Source: Azospirillum sp. 51_20
GTDB lineage: Bacteria; Pseudomonadota; Alphaproteobacteria; RF32; CAG-239
NCBI GenBank assembly: GCA_001917175.1
Contig: MNTV01000026.1
Span: 3,156-67,155, forward strand
Length of the DNA stretch: 64,000 bases
Reading direction: 5' to 3'
Shown: one piece after another, positions 49,965-58,800 of the stretch
Position numbering within the stretch: position 1 is the stretch's first letter
Layout: each line of letters starts with the position of its first letter
The notes under the pieces: model-generated
Seen by the model: the letters and a program-made list of their open reading frames with translations, nothing else
What the model was told of the DNA's origin: nothing
The model's database searches: none
Position numbers and translations under genes: made by a program

Positions 49965-50761
49965 TGACTAAAATCTTAAGCTGGAACGTCAATTCGCTGC
50001 GCATCCGCCTGGCGGAGCTTGAACGAATCGCGCACGAAGAAAATCCCGACGTCGTCTGCCTGCAGGAAGTGAAAGCCAAAGAAGAAGACTTTCCGTTTGC
50101 CGCCGTCAAAGCGGCCGGTTTTGAACATATCGCCCTTTACGGCATGGCCGGCTACAACGGCGTGGCCATTCTTTCCCGCCGTCCGCTGACCGGCGTCCGC
50201 CGTTTCGACTGGGCGGGAAAAGCCGATGCCCGTCACATCAGCGCGGTAACGGAAGAAGGAATCGAAATCCACAATATTTACATTCCCGCCGGCGGCGACC
50301 TGCCCGATCCGGCCGCCAACCCGGCCTTTGCCCGCAAGCTGGCTTTTATTGAAGAACTGGACGCCTATTTTGCCGGCCGCAAAGCCGAAGGAGCAACACG
50401 AAAAATGCTCGTCTGCGGCGATTTTAACGTCGCCCCGTCGGAAAATGATGTCTGGAACCACAAACAGCTTCTGAAAATCGTTTCCCACACGCCGGCGGAA
50501 ACGTCAAGACTGCAGAAATGGTACCGGGAATCGGGACTGGTCGACGCCGTCCGCCGCTGCCGTCCGGAACCGGAAAAAGTCTTTTCCTGGTGGAGTTACC
50601 GCAACCCCAACTGGCAAACCAACGACAAAGGACGGCGGCTGGATCATGTCTGGATCAGTCCGGCGCTGGCGCCGCAGCTGCAATCTGCTTTTGTCTTAAA
50701 AGAATACCGCGGACACGAACGTCCTTCCGACCATGTGCCGGTCGGCGTCGTGCTGGCATAA
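49964..50761 (+). CDS. xthA: Exodeoxyribonuclease III
   Basis: A 265-residue AP endonuclease/3'-exonuclease of base-excision repair. Catalytic residues lie in LSWNVNSLRIR, CLQEVKAKE (metal Glu), CGDFNVAP (Asp/Asn) and RPSDHVPV (His). GRRLDHVWIS is typical. Translationally coupled to lolA and followed by a convergent response-regulator gene. Confidence 0.95.
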   Translation: MTKILSWNVNSLRIRLAELERIAHEENPDVVCLQEVKAKEEDFPFAAVKAAGFEHIALYGMAGYNGVAILSRRPLTGVRRFDWAGKADARHISAVTEEGIEIHNIYIPAGGDLPDPAANPAFARKLAFIEELDAYFAGRKAEGATRKMLVCGDFNVAPSENDVWNHKQLLKIVSHTPAETSRLQKWYRESGLVDAVRRCRPEPEKVFSWWSYRNPNWQTNDKGRRLDHVWISPALAPQLQSAFVLKEYRGHERPSDHVPVGVVLA

Positions 50762-50794
50762 TTGCCGGCATGAAAAAGCCCCCGCGGACAGGGG

Positions 50795-51415
50795 TCAGGC
50801 GTTTTCCTTCTTGAGCCTGTAACCGTTGTCTTCGGTCATGATAACCTGTTCCGGCCGTTCGATTTTCTGACGCAGGCGGTAAATATGGGTTTCCACCGTA
50901 TGGGTGGTGGCTTCCGGATTATAACCCCACACTTCCGCCAGTAATTCGGCCTTGCCGACGATCTTGTCGCCGGCCTTGTACAGATATTTCAGAATTGCCG
51001 TTTCCCGCTCGGTCAGCTTGATCGGCTCCCGGCCGTCGGGATAGCAGACTTCCCGAGCGGCAACATTGAGCCGGCAGCCGCACAGCGGCAGTTCGCCGCC
51101 GGCCGGCGGCGCGGCATTGACCGCCGTATGAAGGGCATCAATCAGCGCCTCCAGCCGAAACGGCTTGCGCACGACACGGACACCTTCGTCTTCCGGCAGT
51201 TCGGTTTCTCCCGACCACAGCAAAAACAACGGCGTCTGCAACAGTTTTTCGTGCAGGCTCCGCAGCTTTTCGGCGTCATCGTCAACCACGGCAGCATCAA
51301 AAACACCGTCTGAATCGTATTCTTCGCGCACCTCCCAGTCCGGGTGCCGCTCCAGCTGCGACTTCAGATCTCCGGCAAAAACGGCGTTGGCGGAAATCAG
51401 CAGAATTTTGGCCAT
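50795..51415 (-). CDS. OmpR-family regulator with degenerate receiver domain
   Basis: A 206-residue protein. The N-terminal receiver lacks the acidic pair: ILLISANAVF stands where 'ILLVDDD' is expected, although an Asp at the phosphorylation region (AVVDDDAEKL) and the switch Lys (VVRKPF) remain. The C-terminal winged helix is complete (LTERETAILKYLYKAGDKIV ... VETHIYRLRQKIE). It probably works without normal phosphorylation. AGGAGG lies five bases before ATG 51415. It starts ten bases after the porin stop codon, so the two are one unit; no histidine kinase nearby. Confidence 0.87.
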   Translation of the reverse strand: MAKILLISANAVFAGDLKSQLERHPDWEVREEYDSDGVFDAAVVDDDAEKLRSLHEKLLQTPLFLLWSGETELPEDEGVRVVRKPFRLEALIDALHTAVNAAPPAGGELPLCGCRLNVAAREVCYPDGREPIKLTERETAILKYLYKAGDKIVGKAELLAEVWGYNPEATTHTVETHIYRLRQKIERPEQVIMTEDNGYRLKKENA

Positions 51416-51424
51416 GGGCACCTC

Positions 51425-52537
51425 CTAAAACTTAAAGCCGATACCGGTGACAAAGGCATAGCCTTCGTTGCTTTCCGCCGCGTCGTATCCTTTAAACTCG
51501 CCGCGGGCAACCGCCGCTTGCAGCTCAAAATGCCGGTTCAGCTGATAGCGGCCGGAAAGCTGCACGATTTTGTCTTCATAATCGCGGCCGTCAGCCTTGG
51601 AATAAAAATAAGTCAGCGCGGTTTTGACCGGACCGATCTCATAGCCGACGCCGATATTGGCCGCCCAGGCGTCGCGATAAGCGTCAAACCCTTCCGGCCG
51701 GCGGGGAGAACGCACGTTCATGTCCGCATATTTGTGACTGACGAACGTCCGACGGATGCCGCCGCCAAAAGTCCAGCCTTTGTAATACAGGCTCAGACCG
51801 GCCGACAACTCGTCGTCAATATCTTCAAAATGAGCGGCGGCAAGCGAGGCCGACAAGCTGACGTTGCCCAGTTCGCGGTTATGATAAACCGAAGCAATGT
51901 AACCGGCTTTGTCGTGATAAGGCGCATAACGGCTGATCAGACCGTCGCGGCTGAAACTTTCCGGCACAAAAGTCAGGCCGAACATGGTGCCGTCGAACTC
52001 GGGGCTGATATAGGTAATTTTGGGCGCGGTGCCGTCGGTGTTGATGTCGGTCGAATTGAGCGTGCGGTAGGCGGTGCCGCGGCGATTGCGCTGCCAGTTG
52101 GGGTTGGCGACAAAATTGACCAGATCGCTCTGATTGACGCCGAGAACGCCGGCATCCGGCGCGCCGACTCCGAGCTGATAAGCGGCATTGTAACTCTGAC
52201 CGCCGACAACCCGGCCGAAAGGCGCATCCAAAATCAAATATGCCTCTTCGCCCCACGAACCGTGGTTGTAATCCTTCAGCTGCTGATCAAAACCATAGGC
52301 CAGATCAAGGTAGGCTCCAAGCTGATAGGAATCGTCAAAACTGTATTGCGCCAGCAGGCTGAGGTTGAAACGCGTCGGTAGATGGTAACGGGACCGGTGA
52401 TAAGAATAGCGGGAATCGGGATGGCCGTATCCAAACAGCGTCCGCGCCTTTCCCATTGCCTCAAAAGTCCATTCCCCGGCCTCGGCCGCGGTACTGATCA
52501 AAGCCGCGCAAACGGCCGCTATCGCTGCTTTTTTCAT
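51425..52537 (-). CDS. Outer-membrane porin
   Basis: A 370-residue beta-barrel protein. Signal peptide about residues 1-20 (ALISTAAEA), then alternating strands with aromatic girdles (YHLPTRFNLSLLAQYSF, GYIASVYHNRELGNVSLSA) and a last strand ending GIGFKF, the C-terminal Phe signature for BAM. The loop with GVNQSDLVNFVANPNW resembles the L3 region of alphaproteobacterial general porins. It leads the regulator gene. Solute specificity unknown. Confidence 0.9.
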   Translation of the reverse strand: MKKAAIAAVCAALISTAAEAGEWTFEAMGKARTLFGYGHPDSRYSYHRSRYHLPTRFNLSLLAQYSFDDSYQLGAYLDLAYGFDQQLKDYNHGSWGEEAYLILDAPFGRVVGGQSYNAAYQLGVGAPDAGVLGVNQSDLVNFVANPNWQRNRRGTAYRTLNSTDINTDGTAPKITYISPEFDGTMFGLTFVPESFSRDGLISRYAPYHDKAGYIASVYHNRELGNVSLSASLAAAHFEDIDDELSAGLSLYYKGWTFGGGIRRTFVSHKYADMNVRSPRRPEGFDAYRDAWAANIGVGYEIGPVKTALTYFYSKADGRDYEDKIVQLSGRYQLNRHFELQAAVARGEFKGYDAAESNEGYAFVTGIGFKF

Positions 52538-52672
52538 CGTATTTTCCCCGTTTATTGCTTATTGCTGCCAGTCTAAGGACTATTTTTCCGCTGTCAATAA
52601 AATATTTACTGGACAAAAAAATGCAAGCGTTGTAAAATGAAAGTATGAAAACAATTATTAAAAATAACTACT

Positions 52673-52885
52673 ATGTGCAGAAAAGAACAGGAATTGGAGT
52701 ATCTCCAAGACGAAATCAGAGACGAATATTTAGATATGAACTGCTCTGAATTACGCGATCAAATTGCAGCCCTTCAACAGGATCAGGAAATGGACAAATA
52801 CGAACGCAAAGTACGTTTGTCGGTCTTAAAAGAACTGTTGCAGGACGCCCGCATCGACCGCGACACGTTCTTTGAGAACGACTGA
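52673..52885 (+). CDS. Small acidic helical protein (70 aa)
   Basis: About 70 residues, Glu/Asp/Leu-rich and helical: QELEYLQDEIRDEYLDMN and KYERKVRLSVLKELLQDARI. No membrane segment. No ribosome site is evident for ATG 52673, so the start may be wrong. It has a clear terminator directly downstream, which supports it being expressed. Function unknown. Confidence 0.6.
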   Translation: MCRKEQELEYLQDEIRDEYLDMNCSELRDQIAALQQDQEMDKYERKVRLSVLKELLQDARIDRDTFFEND

Positions 52886-52907
52886 GATTTTCTTAAAAAA
52901 AAACAAA

Positions 52908-52942
52908 AGCTCTCCGACCGCCCGGTTTGAGAGCTTTTTTAT
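52908..52942 (+). terminator. Intrinsic terminator
   Basis: AAAGCTCTC / GAGAGCTTT hairpin followed by TTT. Confidence 0.85.
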
Positions 52943-53144
52943 GGCTGCCGCATAAGCGGGCAAACGGGCGGTACATCTGCCGGAATTGCATCGTTTGCAG
53001 ACTGGAAAGGCGGGGCAAAGCGGTCAACAGCCCGGCCTCGGCCGGTGAAAATTTATTTTCGGACAGATACGGCATTTTTTGCTGGAAAGCGGAGAAAATA
53101 AGTATATATATAGAAAGAGTATCAATTTTATAACAGGAGAAACC

Positions 53145-53528
53145 ATGAAAAAATTATGCGCTCTTTTTCTCGGCCTGATGCTGGCCGCGTGCAGCAAAGA
53201 TCCGGCCTCGCAGATCAAAGGCAACGATTATATTCTGCTCGACGCGCCGGAAGGAATGGAAATTTCCCTCTCGTTTGACGCCGAAGCGCCCAAATTTTAC
53301 GGCCAGGCCGTCAACCGCTATTTCGGCAACTATGAATTAAACGGCGACAAGATCAAGTTTTCGGCCATCGGCTCGACCATGATGGCGGCGCCGGAACCGA
53401 TGATGAAGGCGGAAACCGAATATTTCAAAAACCTCGGCAACATCGAAACCGTTTCTTTCGAAGACGGCAACCTGGTACTGAAAGGCGGCGACACGACGCT
53501 GAAATTCGAACAGGTCGACCCGGAATAA
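53145..53528 (+). CDS. META-domain lipoprotein (HslJ-like)
   Basis: A 127-residue lipoprotein: lipobox LAAC with Cys16, then a META/HslJ domain. Its hallmarks are SFDAEAPKFYGQAVNRYFGN (normally 'F...G.V.G..GCNR..G'), a DGDKIKFSAIGSTMMAAPEP stretch (normally 'TrMAC') and ETEYFKNLGNIETVSFED. The usual domain Cys residues are replaced by Ala/Val. AACAGGAG precedes the ATG. Similar proteins are linked to envelope stress or drug tolerance; role here unknown. Confidence 0.8.
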   Translation: MKKLCALFLGLMLAACSKDPASQIKGNDYILLDAPEGMEISLSFDAEAPKFYGQAVNRYFGNYELNGDKIKFSAIGSTMMAAPEPMMKAETEYFKNLGNIETVSFEDGNLVLKGGDTTLKFEQVDPE

Positions 53529-53648
53529 TACAAACGGAAAATCTGCCCGGACATCCGGTGCGGCAGGCGGAGAAAACGAAATTTCCCCGCCTGTTTTTAT
53601 TTGCAAATATTTTCAGGAACCCACCGGTTTTGTATATTAAGCATTTAC

Positions 53649-53695
53649 TTTTGTAACATTTTATGTTATACATATAATGTTACAAAAGTAACATG
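53649..53695 (+). promoter_or_regulatory. Promoter embedded in a palindromic operator, before the AT-rich orphan gene
   Basis: TTTTGTAACATT (53649-53660) and AATGTTACAAAA (53676-53687) are perfect 12-bp inverted arms; a further GTAACAT follows at 53688. TTGTAA (53651-53656) and TATAAT (53673-53678), 16 bases apart, form a promoter lying inside this palindrome, so a dimeric repressor would cover it. Confidence 0.6.
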
Positions 53696-53725
53696 GTTTT
53701 AACATAAACACTTAAGGAACATAAC

Positions 53726-54295
53726 ATGGATTATAACAACAAATGGGTACGAGACGCCGCCCGGCAATGGATCAACGATTTGGTGCAGGATGGCACAATT
53801 CCGGCCTCTTATGCCACAAAAACGCATACACCGGACTACCAACCACCGGTCAGCCCATCACAAGCACCTCATCAGCCATATTCAGAACAAATAGCAGAAA
53901 AGATTGCAAGAAATGCCAGACATATATTTTTAGAAACCAATCCGGTTTATCGAGTTGGTGAAACTTTCGGAACATTACATGCAGCTAAACAGGAAATGGA
54001 CGCCGTAAATGCTGTCGGTTATGACAATTACGCACACAGACTCGGAATGTGCATTAACGGACAGGGAGGTCCGGACCAATATATATATGGTGCCTTTTTA
54101 GGCGGCCTAAAAGAAGGTTACGATATTGTTCGAAAAATATGGAAAGGGCATCCTGTGATAGAAACATTACAAGATTCTTATAAGGATATGGACAATAATA
54201 TTGAAGCTCTGAATTATGGTCTGTTGCACCCGAATGACAATTGCAGAAACTGGTTAAAAGATTTTGATTATAAAAACAATCGATGGAGAAAATGA
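53726..54295 (+). CDS. AT-rich orphan gene, 189-residue protein of unknown function
   Basis: No signal peptide or membrane helix. N-terminal 60 residues are polar with Pro/Gln/Ser (TPDYQPPVSPSQAPHQPYSE); the rest is helical with many Tyr, Asn and Gly (YDNYAHRLGMCINGQGGPDQ). Base composition is clearly more AT-rich than neighbours, suggesting transfer. AAGGAAC lies about ten bases before ATG. It has a palindromic promoter and its own terminator. The C-terminal part vaguely recalls polymorphic-toxin or effector end domains, without proof. Confidence 0.65.
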   Translation: MDYNNKWVRDAARQWINDLVQDGTIPASYATKTHTPDYQPPVSPSQAPHQPYSEQIAEKIARNARHIFLETNPVYRVGETFGTLHAAKQEMDAVNAVGYDNYAHRLGMCINGQGGPDQYIYGAFLGGLKEGYDIVRKIWKGHPVIETLQDSYKDMDNNIEALNYGLLHPNDNCRNWLKDFDYKNNRWRK

Positions 54296-54318
54296 CCATA
54301 AGTTTTTTCAATTAAATA

Positions 54319-54350
54319 AGGAACCGACAACGGTTCCTCATTTTTTATTT
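54319..54350 (+). terminator. Intrinsic terminator of the AT-rich orphan gene
   Basis: AGGAACCG-ACAA-CGGTTCCT followed by CATTTTTTATTT. Confidence 0.88.
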
Positions 54351-54432
54351 GCAAATATTTTTTTTTATTATACACTAACGACAAGGAAATTCATCAACGG
54401 CCGGTTCATCAACGGTTTTCGGGAAAAACAAC

Positions 54433-54588
54433 GTGGCAGAAGACAATCAGGAAATCAAAAGTTCAAAATTTTACCGCTTTCTCAAAAAAATCGGTTTAAT
54501 TTATTTGAGAATATCGCAAGTTATTCTGATTTTAGGCCTTTTGCTGGTGTTGTACGGAATGTTTGTTTTTGAACCGCAGCACCAATAA
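54433..54588 (+). CDS. Small single-span membrane protein (51 aa)
   Basis: GTG at 54433 opens 51 codons: a charged N-terminus (MAEDNQEIKSSKFYRFLKK), then one membrane helix (SQVILILGLLLVLYGMFVF) and a short polar end. The positive-inside rule puts the N-terminus in the cytoplasm. Ribosome site weak (CGGGAAA). Fifteen bases later comes another small membrane protein. Function unknown. Confidence 0.45.
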   Translation: MAEDNQEIKSSKFYRFLKKIGLIYLRISQVILILGLLLVLYGMFVFEPQHQ

Positions 54589-54603
54589 AAGAAAGCAAAC
54601 TTC

Positions 54604-54735
54604 ATGTCTGAAAACAAAACAAACAAAAGCCGGATATGGGAAGAATTCAAAATCTGCTGCAAATGGACCTTTAATGCCGCGGCAATAATAATAGTTACCG
54701 CCGCCATAGTCGGCGGCTTTATTTTATCCTTATAA
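54604..54735 (+). CDS. Small single-span membrane protein (43 aa)
   Basis: ATG at 54604 opens 43 codons with a polar, basic N-terminus (MSENKTNKSRIWEEFKICCK) and a C-terminal membrane helix (AAAIIIVTAAIVGGFILSL). Similar layout to the preceding small gene. Ribosome site weak. Function unknown. Confidence 0.4.
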   Translation: MSENKTNKSRIWEEFKICCKWTFNAAAIIIVTAAIVGGFILSL

Positions 54736-55090
54736 ACAACGGACAAACGCGGAAGAGTTCCGCCGGCACATATTTTCGGCAGCTTCGGAGACCGGCTTCG
54801 CGCAAAAAGCCGGGCAACAAATTTTTACCGGCAGGCACAGGCATTTGAAACATAAATTTCTGCCGGTTGACGCAGGGAGTCCAAACTCAAACGCCCGGCA
54901 GAGCATCCTCTGTTCGACAAGATATGCGACAAAACACAAAGCGTATCTGCCCCGAAACATAAATTTTCATTCGCCGGAAAGAGCGGCGATGACCGTTTCA
55001 AACCGCAAAAGCCCGGCTTCAATACTCCGCGAATTTACCGGACGGGTCGAGATGTCCGCATTCATCCGCCGGACCGGGCGCCTAAAGCAT
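54736..55090. other. Intergenic region without recognised gene
   Basis: About 355 bases before the tig terminator. Short frames on both strands lack ribosome sites. The octamer ACATAAAT occurs twice (near 54850 and 54957); nothing else stands out. Confidence 0.5.
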
Positions 55091-55091
55091 A

Positions 55092-55126
55092 AAAAAAGGG
55101 AGATGAAAATCTCCCTTTTTTATTTT
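55092..55126 (-). terminator. Intrinsic terminator of tig
   Basis: AAAGGGAGAT-TTTC-ATCTCCCTTT followed by TTTT on the minus strand. Confidence 0.88.
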
Positions 55127-55147
55127 ATCGTTGCTGCAAGACGCCGA

Positions 55148-56509
55148 CTATTTGGCAGCGGCCTTTTTCTTTTTGGCCGGCTTGGCATCTTCGTCAAAAG
55201 AATACAGTTCTTCGACCGAAACGATTTTTTCTTCGACCTTGGCCTTGCCCAGCACGAAGTCGATGATTTTTTCTTCAAACACCGGCGCACGCAGAGCTTC
55301 TACCGCCTTGGCGTTTTTCAGATAGAAATCGAAAACGGTCTTTTCCTGTCCCGGATATTTCTTCGCTTCGTTCATAATCGCCTTGTTCAGGTCGTCGGCG
55401 GTTACGGTAACTTTGGCTTCGGCGCCGACTTCGGAAAGCAGCAGACCGAGTTTGACGCGGCGGACGGCAATCTGCTTATATTCCTTCATCAGTTCTTCTT
55501 CCGGGGTATTCTTTTCGTGCTCGTCAAGCTGGTTCAGCTCCTTGGCGCGTTTATACTGGGCTTCGATCGATTTGAACTCTTCTTCGACCAGGCTTTCCGG
55601 AACGTCAAATTTGTAAGCTTCGTCAAGCTTGTCCAGCAGGCTGCGTTTCAGCTTCAGTTTGGAGGCGTTTTCATAATCTGCCTTAATGCGGTTTTTGATG
55701 CTTTCCTTCAAAGCGTCCAGGCTTTCTTCGCCGACGGACTTGGCAAATTCATCATTAACCTCAATCGCTTTCGGTTCGCGGATTTCCTTTACCTCAACCG
55801 CAAAAACGGCGTCTTTGCCGGCCAAGTCCTTGGCATGATAGTTGTCGGGGAATTTGACCTTGACGTCAATCTTGTCGCCGGCTTTGGCATTGATCAGCTG
55901 GTCTTCAAAACCGGGGATAAAAGTGTTGGAGCCGAGCTCAAGCGGATAGTCGCTGCCTTTGCCGCCCTGAAATTCGACGCCGTCAATCGAACCGCAGAAA
56001 TCGATGACCAGGGTGTCGCCTTTTTTGGCCTGACGGCCGGCATCTTCAACTTTTACCGTTTCGCGGCGGGAGCTGACGATATACTGCAAAGCCTTTTCGA
56101 CTTCTTCGGCAGGAACTTCGGCCATCAGCTTTTCGACTTTGACGTCGGAAAAATCGCCGACTTTAATTTCCGGCAGGGTTTCGGCTTCCATATCAAATTC
56201 GATGTCTTTGCCTTCGTCAAATTTGGTGATGCTGATGCTCGGACGCAAAGCCAGTTTCAGCTTGTTTTCCTTGACCACTTCGTCGGCGGCGTCGCGGACC
56301 ATTTCGTCCAGAGCCTCGCCCATAACCGAAGCGCGGTATTTCTGTTTCAACATTTCTTTGGGGGCTTTGCCCGGACGGAAACCCGGAAGTTTGACGTTTT
56401 TGGCGACTTCGTTCAGTTTCTTCTCGACTTTTGCCTCAAAGTCTCTGTTTTCAATAACCACCTGATATTTTTTCTTCAGGCCTTCTGCTTTTTGTTCTGT
56501 TACCTTCAT
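55148..56509 (-). CDS. tig: Trigger factor (ribosome-bound chaperone, prolyl isomerase)
   Basis: A 453-residue chaperone at the tunnel exit. The N-terminal ribosome-binding signature is KLPGFRPGKAPKEML (normally GFRxGKxP), then the FKBP-type domain from KKGDTLVIDFCGSIDGVEFQGG to FPDNYHAKDLAGK, and a helical C-terminal domain ending in a Lys/Ala tail. Start at 56509 (MKVTEQKAEGL) matches the family; an ATG at 56524 is an alternative. A longer frame reads into tRNA-Leu and is spurious. Confidence 0.94.
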   Translation of the reverse strand: MKVTEQKAEGLKKKYQVVIENRDFEAKVEKKLNEVAKNVKLPGFRPGKAPKEMLKQKYRASVMGEALDEMVRDAADEVVKENKLKLALRPSISITKFDEGKDIEFDMEAETLPEIKVGDFSDVKVEKLMAEVPAEEVEKALQYIVSSRRETVKVEDAGRQAKKGDTLVIDFCGSIDGVEFQGGKGSDYPLELGSNTFIPGFEDQLINAKAGDKIDVKVKFPDNYHAKDLAGKDAVFAVEVKEIREPKAIEVNDEFAKSVGEESLDALKESIKNRIKADYENASKLKLKRSLLDKLDEAYKFDVPESLVEEEFKSIEAQYKRAKELNQLDEHEKNTPEEELMKEYKQIAVRRVKLGLLLSEVGAEAKVTVTADDLNKAIMNEAKKYPGQEKTVFDFYLKNAKAVEALRAPVFEEKIIDFVLGKAKVEEKIVSVEELYSFDEDAKPAKKKKAAAK

Positions 56510-56544
56510 TTTCTTCTCTGTCATAAAATGTTGAAACCAATGTC

Positions 56545-56629
56545 TGGTGCGGGCGAAGGGACTTGAACCCCCACGACTTGCGTCATCAGAACCTAAATCT
56601 GACGTGTCTGCCAGTTCCACCACGCCCGC
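56545..56629 (-). tRNA. tRNA-Leu(UAG)
   Basis: 85 nt on the minus strand. Acceptor stem GCGGGCG/CGCCCGC, discriminator A and encoded CCA. Anticodon loop TTTAGGT closed by TCAGA/TCTGA gives anticodon UAG. The long variable arm and GGTTCAAGTCC T arm are those of a class II tRNA. Just upstream of tig. Confidence 0.95.
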
Positions 56630-56789
56630 ACTTAAATAAAATTCTTCAAAATACTACTCAAAATATTTTATAAATCAAGCCCTAAATCGCAAAAAGCCAC
56701 CGGAGAAGCGTTCTAAGCACTTGCAAAATGTGAAGAAATATGTAATATGCCGCTAAACGGACGAAACAGATTTTTTTTACAGGAAAAAC

Positions 56790-58379
<1,590 letters not shown>

Positions 58380-58382
58380 AAC

Positions 58383-58425
58383 GCAACTCCCCTGCAGCCG
58401 CCGGCCGACAGGGGAGTTTAATTAT
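58383..58425 (+). terminator. Hairpin terminator of prfC
   Basis: AACTCCCCTG / CAGGGGAGTT stem (10 bp) followed by TAATTATT; T-run short. Confidence 0.7.
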
Positions 58426-58503
58426 TGCCGAAGCTGACGTTCATTATACATCACGGCAACAATAACGATTTTAAAACGCATTGCATCAACATGCACGGTT
58501 TTG

Positions 58504-58722
58504 CTACTTATTAATGCCTTCGAGACCTTGCAGCCAATAAATACATATCCAAAATCCCATACACACCACCACTATGATCTTCAGCAGCAAAGCCAGTTTG
58601 TTCCGTTCTGCAACAAACGGCATTTTCAGAAGAACAAGCGCAGCCGACAACAGCAGCACGAAGAATACGAAAATTGTTCCTATTTCCATAAATTTTGCAA
58701 TATAAAGGTTAATAATTATCAT
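58504..58722 (-). CDS. Small two-span membrane protein
   Basis: About 72 residues with two hydrophobic helices (IGTIFVFFVLLLSAALVLL and LLKIIVVVCMGFWICIYWL) joined by a basic loop (MPFVAERNK). The start is uncertain: ATGs at 58779, 58722 and 58689 are in frame and none has a ribosome site; a TATAAT just before 58722 might instead be a promoter for the shortest form. Downstream of comEC on the same strand, AT-rich. Function unknown. Confidence 0.5.
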   Translation of the reverse strand: MIIINLYIAKFMEIGTIFVFFVLLLSAALVLLKMPFVAERNKLALLLKIIVVVCMGFWICIYWLQGLEGINK

Positions 58723-58800
58723 TATAAAAATTTTATCAAACAATCCGAAAATAACATTTTTTAAAAAAAAGTCAACCATTTTGGACAAAAAAAACAAAAA

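Noticed and set aside
56510..56623. N-terminal extension of trigger factor by about 38 residues.
   Set aside because: These codons are read through the tRNA-Leu gene; the family start MKVTEQ is at 56509.
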